A DNA stretch of 64,000 nt from Metellina segmentata. Lineage: Eukaryota > Arthropoda > Arachnida > Araneae > Tetragnathidae. Positions 58,601-64,000 of this stretch are shown here, piece after piece (positions within the stretch are counted from its first letter, which is position 1; each line of letters begins with the position of its first letter). Both the position numbers and the translations under genes were made by a program. The notes under the pieces were generated by a model, which saw only the letters and a list, made by a program, of their open reading frames with translations, had not been told where the DNA came from and did not search any database. The stretch covers positions 115,564,738 to 115,628,737 of the forward strand of contig OX375881.1 of assembly GCA_947359465.1 (NCBI GenBank), given 5' to 3'.

Positions 58601-60903
58601 CTCTTGTCTAAAAAACAAAATGTACTTCAAAATACTCGAAACACACGTTACAAGAATCGCATTTTACATAATTTGAATTTAGAAATGAAAACACAATATA
58701 TACTGCGCTTGACTTTGATGCTATAAAAGTGACAAATAATTAAAATAAAATACTGACCTTTGAAGAAACATTTGAGAAATATAACTAAAATAGAATGCTC
58801 AATTAAGTATAGATATAAAAAGGGCAAAAACTTACAATAGGATCTTATTGCTTCTGTATATAATTGGCATGATCCCTTTGCTAGAAAAAAAAATTCTACT
58901 TCAAAAACTGAAACCAGGCATTTGCTATACTGGACACTATAAAGTTAATTAAGTGTGGTAATTGCATCAATATTGAAATTAGTCAATCCCAAAGGGATGT
59001 ATTCGAAGACGGCAAACTTTTGTTTAAAAAAACTGTACTTGGTAATGAGTTTGAATTAGACAGAAAAATAATTATCAGCACTTGACTTTTGAAAAAATAA
59101 TTGGGAAAGATATTAAAATAAAATACAGATTTTAGTACATATAAAAAGAGTAAAAACTCACAAGATGGCCCTACTTCTGTACTTAATCTGGGTGATCCTC
59201 TTCCTAAAAAACAAATTATACTTCAAAACATGCAATCAGGCATTTGCTATACTGCACACTATAAGGTTAATTGCATTATAACATTGGAATGGGTCAACCC
59301 CAGAGAGATATATTTGAAAGCATCCAACTTTTGTAGAAATACTGTACTTTGTAATGAGTTTGAATTAGACAGAAAAAAAATATCAGCACTGACTTTTGAA
59401 AAAATAATTGGGAAATATTATTAAGATTCCCCCCCCCATTTCTATCCTTGGGCCCCCTACAAGGCCTAAGTAATGGTTGACTACTTCCAATGGCGGGCAC
59501 TAAGGACTTTCGTCCTTCGCTACTATAAGGTAGTGATGCAACATCAATGCTTTATAAAAAAAAATCATGTATTTACCATCGATATATTGGAGCCAATGTT
59601 TTTTTAACATTGATGTTTATACTTGTCAATGTATTTTTTTTAATGAAAAAAGTACTATTAAAAAAATTAAAAAATAGCCAATTAGCATAATTTCAATTAA
59701 TATTTGTCAGTTACGGCGACATCTCTCCCATCAGAAAGAATTTTTTCTGTAACTGGTGGGATAGTTAGTGAAAAAAGAAGTCGGTTTAAGGCGCAGAAAG
59801 TTAGCAAACTTCTTTTTTTACAGACTGCAAATAACAAATATTGAAGCTTATAATAATTATAGGCCCTAATATTTTTTATTTACAGCAAATAAAAAATAAC
59901 TTTGTTGTGTTTCCCCCTATAAGTTGATATAATTAATAATTAACAATAATTATTGTTGTTATGTACCTACCTAATTATACTTATAGTTAGTAGTACCTAT
60001 GTCAAATGTTGTAAATATTATTTTATTCTATATTATCAATTTGAAAATAAAAGCTTTGTAAATTGTTCGTATTATTATTATTTTTACTTCGTTTTGACAG
60101 TTAAAAAAAAGTCTTAGTTATAAATTAATAAACACTGCAAATGACAAATTAAATCTTCCCCGGCGAACATTATTTGGAACGTTCCTAAACCAGTTTAAAG
60201 AAATGGGGAAAATAAGTTTAAATAGAATGATATTTAAAAACATCGATGGTTTTTGGGCAATGTACTGTCAACATTGATGTGTTAATTTTGAACATCGACG
60301 TTTTGCTGTCGACAGCACATCCCACTATAAGGCCGGATGTGATGGTCACATGTAAAGGGGCCCCCAGTGGGAGGACCATCATTGCCCCTGACAAAGGACA
60401 GCACAATTTTACATCCATGCCCTGACCCCAAATTCCCGTCCAGAGGCCAACACCTTAATCACTAGACCAGTTGGTCAGCATATATTATTAAAATAAAAGG
60501 CAGATTTTACTACATATAAAAAGAGTAAAAACTCACGAGAAGATGGCCCTGCATCTGTACTTATTCTGGATGATCCGTTTCCTAAAAATTAAATTATACT
60601 TCAAAAACTGCAACCAGGCATTTGTTATATTGCACACTAGAAGATTAATGAGGTGGTTATTGCATTAACATCAGAATGGGTCAATCCAAAAGGGATATAT
60701 GTTCTAAGACGGCAAACTTTTCTTAAAAAAACTGTACTTCATAATGAGTTTGAATAAGACAGAAAAAAATTATCAGCACCTAACTTTTGAAAAAATAATC
60801 GGGAAATATTGAAATAAAATGCAAATTTTAGTACATATAAAAAAGAATAAAAACTCACGAGAAGATGGCCCTGCATCTGTACTTATTCTGGATGAAGATT
60901 TTC
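40626..60903 (-). CDS. Mini-exon gene, product unknown (partial: internal exons only)
   Basis: Ten minus-strand exons, in transcription order: 60859-60903, 60537-60581, 59162-59203, 58836-58880, 58560-58607, 54172-54216, 50870-50914, 45702-45740, 41724-41771, 40626-40676. Lengths are 45, 45, 42, 45, 48, 45, 45, 39, 48 and 51 nt, all multiples of three. Every one starts with two bases and ends with one base of a split codon (symmetric phase 1). Acceptors share a GAAGTANNATTTGTTTTCTAG-like shape; donors are GTAAGT or GTGAGT in nine of ten. Joined codons never create a stop. Several peptides share xGSxxLxTE: RGSPRLSTEVGPS, NGSSRISTDAGPSS, KGSCQLYTEAIRSY. I do not recognise the protein: Ser/Gly/Lys-rich, no domain. 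First exon, signal peptide and stop are outside the window. Micro-exon genes, or PEVK-like regions of giant muscle proteins, show similar architecture. Confidence 0.6.
41200..41600. repeat. Duplicated intron block with heat-shock-element-like motif (copy 1)
   Basis: Matches 46770-47180: CATACAATAAAATTCTAGAA, GCTTATCCTTAAT, GACAATGCACC. A related stretch is at 58350-58440. It contains TTCTAGAATATTC (41241-41253), three alternating TTC/GAA pentamer cores. It lies beside mini-exon 9; the intron was copied together with its exon. Confidence 0.55.
41724..41771 (-). CDS. Mini-exon 9 (48 nt)
   Basis: Acceptor CAATTTATTTTCCAG, donor GTAAGTGCTC. Encodes EWLRKKVMAQGELSE, charged and possibly helical. 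Confidence 0.55.
41772..43440. other. Intron of the mini-exon gene, nothing further recognised
   Basis: AT-rich intron sequence with no coding likeness, repeat termini or splice-bracketed open frame beyond those listed. Confidence 0.45.
43469..43590 (+). promoter_or_regulatory. Candidate heat-shock-type promoter
   Basis: Two direct 40-bp repeats each contain TTCCAGAA and GAACCTTCAGGAACC (43494-43508 and 43534-43548), a perfect GAAnnTTCnnGAA heat-shock element. TATAAAATATAAAAG follows at 43576-43590, about 30 bp after the second array. It faces the decayed plus-strand mobile gene at 43700-45300, so it is probably that element's own promoter. Function is inferred from motif spacing only. Confidence 0.5.
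43700..45300 (+). pseudogene. Decayed mobile-element gene, uncharacterised family with CVC-H-NF type motif
   Basis: Fragments in several plus frames follow the order of a protein often seen in arthropod genomes without a firm name: LSKIKILHHIQSATKYMM-like region (44255), a SIKETF / EEHPVFHIGRSQFYVL region (44515-44585), a LKICLCVHCAIFELCL zinc-binding-like region (44610-44660), and at the end LMLPHGPAAGYRFPAARQQ followed by GSTGRYHSISKEDTNAVEQI (45100-45290). At least three frameshifts and several stops. A SINE sits at 44871-45017. Family assignment is from memory and moderate. Confidence 0.5.
44871..45017 (-). mobile_element. SINE family A, 5'-truncated
   Basis: Minus-strand 3' half of the SINE (AACGGGCTATTGACGACGGT, AACATCTGAGCTG), cut inside the body. 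Near-copies of a 12-13 bp site flank it: GGATGTTTGTGG (44859-44870) and GGATGTTTGTAGG (45018-45030). Confidence 0.8.
45702..45740 (-). CDS. Mini-exon 8 (39 nt)
   Basis: Acceptor TTTTTTTCACTCACAG, donor GTAAGTTTTC. Encodes GYVLKGTKGPKN. Shortest of the set. Confidence 0.55.
45750..47378. repeat. Duplicated intron block around mini-exon 8 and the dead exon
   Basis: 45745-45880 matches 47430-47550. 46080-46350 matches 56710-57740 once the mariner and MITE there are removed. 46770-47180 matches 41200-41600 and carries TTCTAGAATATTC at 46820-46832. The gene has grown by copying exon-plus-intron blocks of up to a few kb. Confidence 0.6.
47379..47416 (-). pseudogene. Decayed mini-exon with lost donor
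   Basis: Its surroundings copy those of mini-exon 8 (GTGTGAAAAAAATTGTAATA acceptor side). The donor GT is mutated (ACAATAAGTTTT) and the reading frame has an in-frame TAG. It is an exon death in the same array. Confidence 0.5.
47640..48905 (-). repeat. Repeat family R1, two partial inverted copies in a row
   Basis: 47640-48260 and 48471-48905 both contain AACTGTCATATCTATA-like and CTTTCTTA.GGTACAATT segments. The second also has GTATAGGGAACAAGATGCAA. They are separated by a SINE. Confidence 0.6.
48274..48456 (-). mobile_element. SINE family A, 5'-truncated, with 14-bp target duplication
   Basis: GGTAATTTATAGTTAACGTC start, body to CCACACCAACCCAAACA. Exact flanking repeats TCATACAATTCTTG (48260-48273 and 48457-48470). 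Little sequence decay, so it is a recent insertion. Confidence 0.88.
49480..49922. mobile_element. hAT-like MITE
   Basis: Left end CAGGGGTTCCCAATTATCC, right end inverted CAGAGTATTTCCAAAGTG. The interior has GATGGCACCC and GTGGCACCCCAGGG, typical of Charlie-like non-autonomous elements. The target duplication is not clear. Confidence 0.6.
50445..50818 (-). repeat. Repeat family R1 end with tandem palindromic units and terminal hairpin
   Basis: Tandem units GGAGTGTTGGTTTGTGAAGC..AAACCAAATGGGATCTG occur three times at 50644-50760 (about 40-bp period). Each contains the palindrome GGTTTGCGAAGCAAACC or a one-base variant. The element ends GGGGGTGGAGCCCCCTAG at 50801-50818. Confidence 0.7.
50870..50914 (-). 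CDS. Mini-exon 7 (45 nt)
   Basis: Acceptor AATTTGATTCCTAG, donor GTGAGTTTTT. Encodes VGLPGIRRLPVPPN, Pro-rich. An R1 repeat ends 50 bp away on its donor side. Confidence 0.55.
51995..52170 (+). repeat. Repeat family R1, TAGCCACTGCGTGGCC end
   Basis: CTAGCCACTGCGTGGCCAGC, CGTTGCCCGCGACAGTCCG, then TTGGTTTGCTTCGCAAACC at 52142-52160. It breaks off soon after. Confidence 0.6.
52509..53365. mobile_element. piggyBac-like MITE, TTAA-flanked, with SINE insert
   Basis: TTAA 52505-52508, then CCCTTTAACGCATTTG; the right end TGCTTTAGGGG is followed by TTAA 53366-53369. The ends CCCTTTA and CCCCTAAA are inverted partners. Homologous to 18087-18818. A 5'-truncated SINE sits at 52973-53046. Confidence 0.78.
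52973..53046 (-). mobile_element. 74-bp SINE tail with 15-bp target duplication
   Basis: Only the 3' end of SINE family A (GTAATTGGTAATTTTAGTTA to GATCAGTCCT) is present. Exact repeats TTGGACTTTGGTATG flank it (52958-52972 and 53047-53061). The other MITE copy shows the empty site. Confidence 0.88.
53380..54100. other. Intron of the mini-exon gene, nothing further recognised
   Basis: No repeat termini or open coding segment were seen. It is diverged intron sequence. Confidence 0.4.
54172..54216 (-). CDS. Mini-exon 6 (45 nt)
   Basis: Acceptor GATTTGTTTTCTAG, donor GTAAGTTCTT. Encodes MGSMHLSEETRLQS, recognisable by the GS and E-E/T positions. Confidence 0.55.
55455..56709 (+). mobile_element. 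Mariner transposon, full length but decayed
   Basis: TIRs TTGGGTCATCTTGAAAGTTC and, inverted, TTGGGTCACCTGGAAAGTTC; TA on each side (55453-55454 and 56710-56711). Length 1255 bp, normal for mariner. The paralogous block at about 46090 (GAAATACAATGAAC) is the empty site. Confidence 0.88.
55616..56590 (+). pseudogene. Mariner transposase, broken
   Basis: MENQKVHFRHIML start at 55616, VSDDIV-stop-RWFVKLKHGNF, then the open part 55928-56317 with FLKRLITGDKKWILYN (first Asp) and HPKKVMLCVWWDYKEI. VFQHDNAWTH (second Asp, 56334) and YSPDLAP (third Asp, 56427) are in other frames. Mariners normally read GDEKW; here it is GDKKW. At least three stops and three frameshifts. Confidence 0.85.
56860..57639. 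mobile_element. CAGGGTGGYAACA-ended MITE
   Basis: Left CAGGGTGGTAACAAAATCC, right inverted CAGGGTGGCAACAGAACCGG, with many TTCCCTGATTT units near both ends. The paralogous block near 46240 lacks it. It contains a GC-rich core (57310-57480) shared with 35440-35660. No coding sequence; hAT-like by its CAGGG ends. Confidence 0.7.
58560..58607 (-). CDS. Mini-exon 5 (48 nt)
   Basis: Acceptor CATTTTGTTTTTTAG, donor GTAAAAGG (weaker). Encodes KRLQQLNVDVSTLSE, a different sub-type that shares its LSE end with mini-exon 9. Confidence 0.55.
58836..58880 (-). CDS. Mini-exon 4 (45 nt)
   Basis: Acceptor AATTTTTTTTCTAG, donor GTAAGTTTTT. Encodes KGSCQLYTEAIRSY, a diverged member of the same series. It lies one 320-bp unit from mini-exon 3. 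Confidence 0.58.
59162..59203 (-). CDS. Mini-exon 3 (42 nt)
   Basis: Acceptor AATTTGTTTTTTAG, donor GTGAGTTTTT. Encodes RGSPRLSTEVGPS, one codon shorter than mini-exons 1 and 2. The 59424-60480 insertion separates it from them. Confidence 0.6.
59424..60480 (-). mobile_element. Composite insertion ending in SINE family B
   Basis: It interrupts one 320-bp unit, flanked by AATATTATTAA / ATATATTATTAAA. The right end is a SINE head (GCTGACCAACTGGTCTAGTG, 60479-60400) with its body to about 60297. The rest to 59424 has GCCGGGCACT-like SINE tail remnants and AT-rich sequence. Probably two nested events. Confidence 0.6.
60537..60581 (-). CDS. Mini-exon 2 (45 nt)
   Basis: Acceptor AATTTAATTTTTAG, donor GTGAGTTTTT. 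Encodes NGSSRISTDAGPSS. Spacing to mini-exon 1 is about 320 bp, the length of one duplicated exon-intron unit. Confidence 0.6.
60859..60903 (-). CDS. Mini-exon 1 of the visible set (45 nt)
   Basis: Acceptor AGTTTATTTTTTAG, donor GTGAGTTTTT. Encodes KSSSRISTDAGPSS between split codons. Nearly identical to the next exon (differences only at the first few codons), so the duplication is recent. Confidence 0.6.
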
Positions 60904-61440
60904 CTAAAAAATAAACTATACTTCAAAAACTGCAATCAGGCATTTGTTATACTGCACACTATATAAGGTTAATTAAGTGGTAATTGCATTAACATTGCAA
61001 TGGGTCAATCCCAATGGGATATATTCTAACATGACAAACTTTTCTTAAAAAACTGGTATTTCTTAATGAGTTCGTATTAGACAGAAAACAAATTATCTGC
61101 ACCTGACTTTTGAAGAAATAAGTGTGAAATATTACTAAAATAAAATGCAGAATCATGTATACATAATTACCACGATGGAGGGTACGAATTACAATACATA
61201 CCCCATTACAATACATACCCTCCATTGTGCATTGCATTTAAAAATCTTCCAACAACTATATCAAAAGTGCTGCATATATTACTTTTTTATGAATCCCATT
61301 TTGCACATTCAGGGCTCCTAACACGTTTCAAGGTCTAAAAAGGTGACAAAAGTGACTAATTGAACCAAAAAATGATTAATCAAGCTGAAAAAAAGTGACA
61401 AATCGAGCAAAAAAAAAATGACAAATAACAATGCTAAATA

Positions 61441-62837
61441 CACTCATTGCCATAAAAATTTGCGCACCAAGAAAAAGTCATCAAAATGAAATGAAATTTT
61501 CATATGCAAAGTACTACTTTGATATAAATAAGTGATTAGAAAATCAAAGAAAAGGGACAATTTTTATTGCAGAAAAAAATACAAATGAACGGAAGTTTTA
61601 GTACTCTGTTGGACCCCCTCTAGCGCGAATGCACGATGCAATACTAGCGGGCATTGAGGCATACAAGTTCTGTATGATGTCCTGAGACATCTCGTTCTAC
61701 AGTTGCTGCAAACGCGCGCCTCTAGTTCAACCAAACTCGTAGGGTGTCCAACTTGCCGTCCCAAATGATCCCAGATATGCTCGATTTATGACAAATCTGG
61801 GGATCGAGCAGGCCAGGGAAGTGTGGTAATGTGACGGAGGCAGTCTTGTGACATCCCTGCTGTGTGTGGCCAAGCATTGTCTTGTTGAAAAATGGCTCCT
61901 GGGAGCCCTGCCATGAGTGGCATCACATGTGGCTGAAGGATGTCATGGACGTACAGCTGGGCTGTCATTGTGCCATGGATCAATATTAGGGGTGACCGTG
62001 TATCGTAAGCAATGGCACCCCATACCATAACACCAGCTGTGGGAGCGGTGTGTCGCTGTAAATCGAAGGCAGAATTGAGGCGTTCACCACGGGGCCTCCA
62101 CACACGAACACGATTGTCATCATTGCTCAAATTTAATCTAGATTCGTAGCTGAAGACGACCTGGTTCCATTCCGTTGCAGTCCAATCCCGTCGTGCGCGA
62201 CACCACCCCAAACGGAGACGTCGGTGGGTGGGTGTCATTGGGAGCACACGTAATGGGCGCAGCGATACCTGATGTCCTTCAGTCAGGTGCCTTGCGATGT
62301 TTCGGGAAGACACAGGGGCTTGTAGTGAAGGTGCTGCCTGTGTCTGAAGGCAGTTGGCTCTACGCGTGCGTTTCGTATGATGTGACGGTCTTCTCGACGA
62401 CTGGTCTGTCGAGGGGGTTCTAAGCCTGGTCATCGTATAAATGACGTCTCTTCTGTCCACTGGTCCCAACACCTCCTCACAGTAAAATCAGAACGGCCTA
62501 CTTGACGAGCTACTCGCTGAGCTGACCACCCAGCTTCCATCATCCCGATGATTCTTCCCCTCTCAAACTCTGACAGCTGCTCATATTGTGTTTGATGGCG
62601 GCGTAACGGCATGTCTACCTCAGCGTTTCCTTTGCAAAAGATTAAGTACACTCAAACAAGCTCTGCTTACCTGTTTTATACTCCAAGGAGAACGAAGTTC
62701 AATGCCCTCTAGTGGCATTACACAATCACGCTGCATTTCTAATCATTTGCATATCTGGCCGACATGTACCTTCATGCCAAGTTTTGTTACAATCCCACAA
62801 TTATTTCTTGGTGCGCAAATTTTTATGGCAATGAGTG
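61441..62837 (-). mobile_element. Tc1/Tc3-like transposon with perfect 34-bp TIRs
   Basis: The ends CACTCATTGCCATAAAAATT..TGCGCACCAAGAAA are identical over 34 bp in inverted orientation. TA flanks (61439-61440 and 62838-62839). Length 1397 bp. The perfect TIRs suggest a recent arrival although the gene is broken. Confidence 0.92.
61564..62614 (-). pseudogene. Tc1/Tc3-like transposase with Asp-to-Tyr change at the first catalytic site
   Basis: MPLRRHQTQYEQLSEFERGR and helix-turn-helix (WSAQRVARQVGRSDFTVRRC) lead to a frameshift near 62460. The long frame 62472-61786 then holds NQVVFSYESRLNLS, where the family has FSDESR, so the first catalytic Asp is Tyr. The second Asp (FQQDNAWPH) and the Glu (IEHIW) are kept. 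A TAA follows SPDLS, and the remaining C-terminus (LGRQVGHPTSLVELE) continues to 61564. Dead. Confidence 0.85.
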
Positions 62838-62999
62838 TATATTCAAGTAAAAAGATAGAAAATAAAAAGATCCTCCTCAGTCACCCCTATTTTTTCTTTT
62901 TCTTTCTTTGGAAGGATATTTTTATTTTCTTCTTTTACAAAGTACATCATTTTAAAATATTGACATAAAAATAAAAAAATCGTAATTGGGATTTTTTAA

Positions 63000-64000
63000 T
63001 TCATTTATTTTTGACACAGCTTGAAGAATTTCTTCCTTTTCTTTAAGATTAAGTCTCATTTTTTTGTTAAAAAAGTCTGAAATTAATTTTGTATTTTTCT
63101 TCTCAATAGAAGAATGTGCATTTTTTAAAATCTGTCTTTACTGACCAGCATCATGAGACTTTTGCCGCTCCTTCAATCATTGCCTAAGCAAGTGCTGCTT
63201 CCTTAAAATCTTTTTTTTTTTTTTGCCTTCTTGAGCCTATAATTGGCTTCCTTTAATAATTTTGAAGTACTGTCCAATGCCTCATCTTCTTACATGCGCA
63301 TAATTTTAAGTTTTCGTTCTTTTTCTTCTATCACCTTTCTTTTCTTTACCAGCTGCTTTAAATCTTTATCTTTTCTGTCCTCTATTTTTTCTTGTGCCTT
63401 ACGTTTTATATCTTCTAAATAGGCATAGTAGGCTTTATATGCAACCCTTCCCATATCCATTGGCTTTGATGTGATCTTTTAACTGTCATCAATGCATTGA
63501 GTGCGATCTGACATTGATACTCTGTCTCTTGTCACAGCTCTTCCTTAGGCTGAGAAGCCACGTTCAATGTCAGGACTACCATGAGAAAGTGACAGAGCAG
63601 CCTTCACTAGCTTTGACACACCTGGGTATTTAGGATCCACACCACTAATGTCTCGCAGTCTGAAGAACTGGTTCCAGTAAACATCAATAGGCTTCATTTC
63701 AGATCCTTCACACTCAAATTCTTTTTGGAGTAATTTCCACTCATCCAGTAGTATGTCTGGACATCCCATGGAATTGCTCTTGCAACTTCTAATACTTGTC
63801 GCACACTCTTGCCACTGAGTCTCTCAAGAGGATCAAGACAGGATAGGCTTTTAAGGAGAGATGAACTGAAGAAGGACTTCTTCAAAAAATATTTAACACT
63901 GGCAATGTAATGCTTCTGAGCCTTTAAAAAAAAGAAATTCATTTCCTTCTCTTTCACATTTTGAAGCGCTCTAGAAATTTTATCTCCAATCACAATATCA
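63000..64000 (-). pseudogene. hAT-like transposase C-terminus, partial at the window edge
   Basis: Minus strand: KISRALQNVKEKEMNFFFLK, LSCLDPLERLSGKSVRQVLE (63993-63694), then VSKLVKAALSLSHGSPDIER followed by GFSA-stop (63545), then VTRDRVSMSDRTQCIDDS in the same frame and a Lys/Glu-rich tail to about 63260. The A-L-S-L-S-H-G-S-x-x-x-E-R-G-F-S block is the hAT dimerisation signature. At least one in-frame TAA and a frame shift near 63700. The catalytic N-terminal half is beyond the window. Confidence 0.65.

Larger units (their letters stand above)
58885..61150 (-). repeat. Tandem exon-intron units of about 320 bp
   Basis: Intron pieces at 58885-59130, 59210-59420, 60595-60830 and 60905-61150 are copies (GGCATTTGYTATAYTGCACA, ATGGGTCAAYCC, TAATGAGTTTGAAT, GACTTTTGAAAAAATAA). 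Each unit carries one mini-exon at its end. This is the youngest part of the array. Confidence 0.75.

Overview
The window is nuclear DNA of an animal. It is AT-rich, genes are split by GT-AG introns of up to about 5 kb, and most of the sequence is transposon debris. The mix of BEL/Pao, Tc1/mariner, tRNA-derived SINEs, piggyBac-like MITEs and hAT-like MITEs suggests an arthropod, and some repeat types suggest an arachnid such as a spider. That placement is inference; no rRNA or mitochondrial marker is present.

Two host genes can be supported. (1) 5489-24388, plus strand: a complete 11-exon gene for a 627-residue orthologue of PARPBP/PARI, the PCNA-interacting partner that restrains homologous recombination. 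The LGGKGYAPP block (residues 317-325), an LLVNS-type block and a C-terminal PCNA-binding box (QGKITSFF, residues 617-624, three residues before the end) make the call firm. All splice phases join without a stop. (2) 40626-60903, minus strand: at least ten very short exons (39, 42, 45, 48 or 51 nt). All lie in the same symmetric phase, all have good splice sites, and several are tandem copies of one another. I do not recognise the protein. The locus resembles a micro-exon gene and is the best candidate here for something undescribed. Its first and last exons are not in view.

Layout. 1-3550: a SINE fragment, then an internally deleted BEL/Pao element with 5-bp TTATT target duplications; a SINE has inserted into its 5' LTR. 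3550-5488: little, except a decayed duplicate of PARPBP exon 1. 5489-24388: PARPBP, its introns loaded with SINEs, MITEs and tandem duplications. 24500-28350: a mariner-derived MITE, a Tc3-like remnant and smaller repeats. 29198-34662: a Tc1-like element with a 4.26-kb long-TIR transposon inserted at its right tip (8-bp TTGTGTAT duplication, TIRs near 0.5 kb); that transposon itself carries a SINE and a 1.1-kb element. 34700-37400: clustered interspersed repeats. 38400-39560: a dead Tc1-like copy. 40626-60903: the mini-exon gene; its introns hold a decayed mobile-element gene behind a heat-shock-like promoter, a mariner, a piggyBac-like MITE, hAT-like MITEs and repeated intron blocks. 61441-62837: a Tc1-like element with perfect 34-bp TIRs but a lost catalytic Asp. 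63000-64000: part of a hAT-like transposase running off the right edge.

Several insertions can be compared with an empty paralogous site inside this same window, so their target duplications and relative ages can be read directly.
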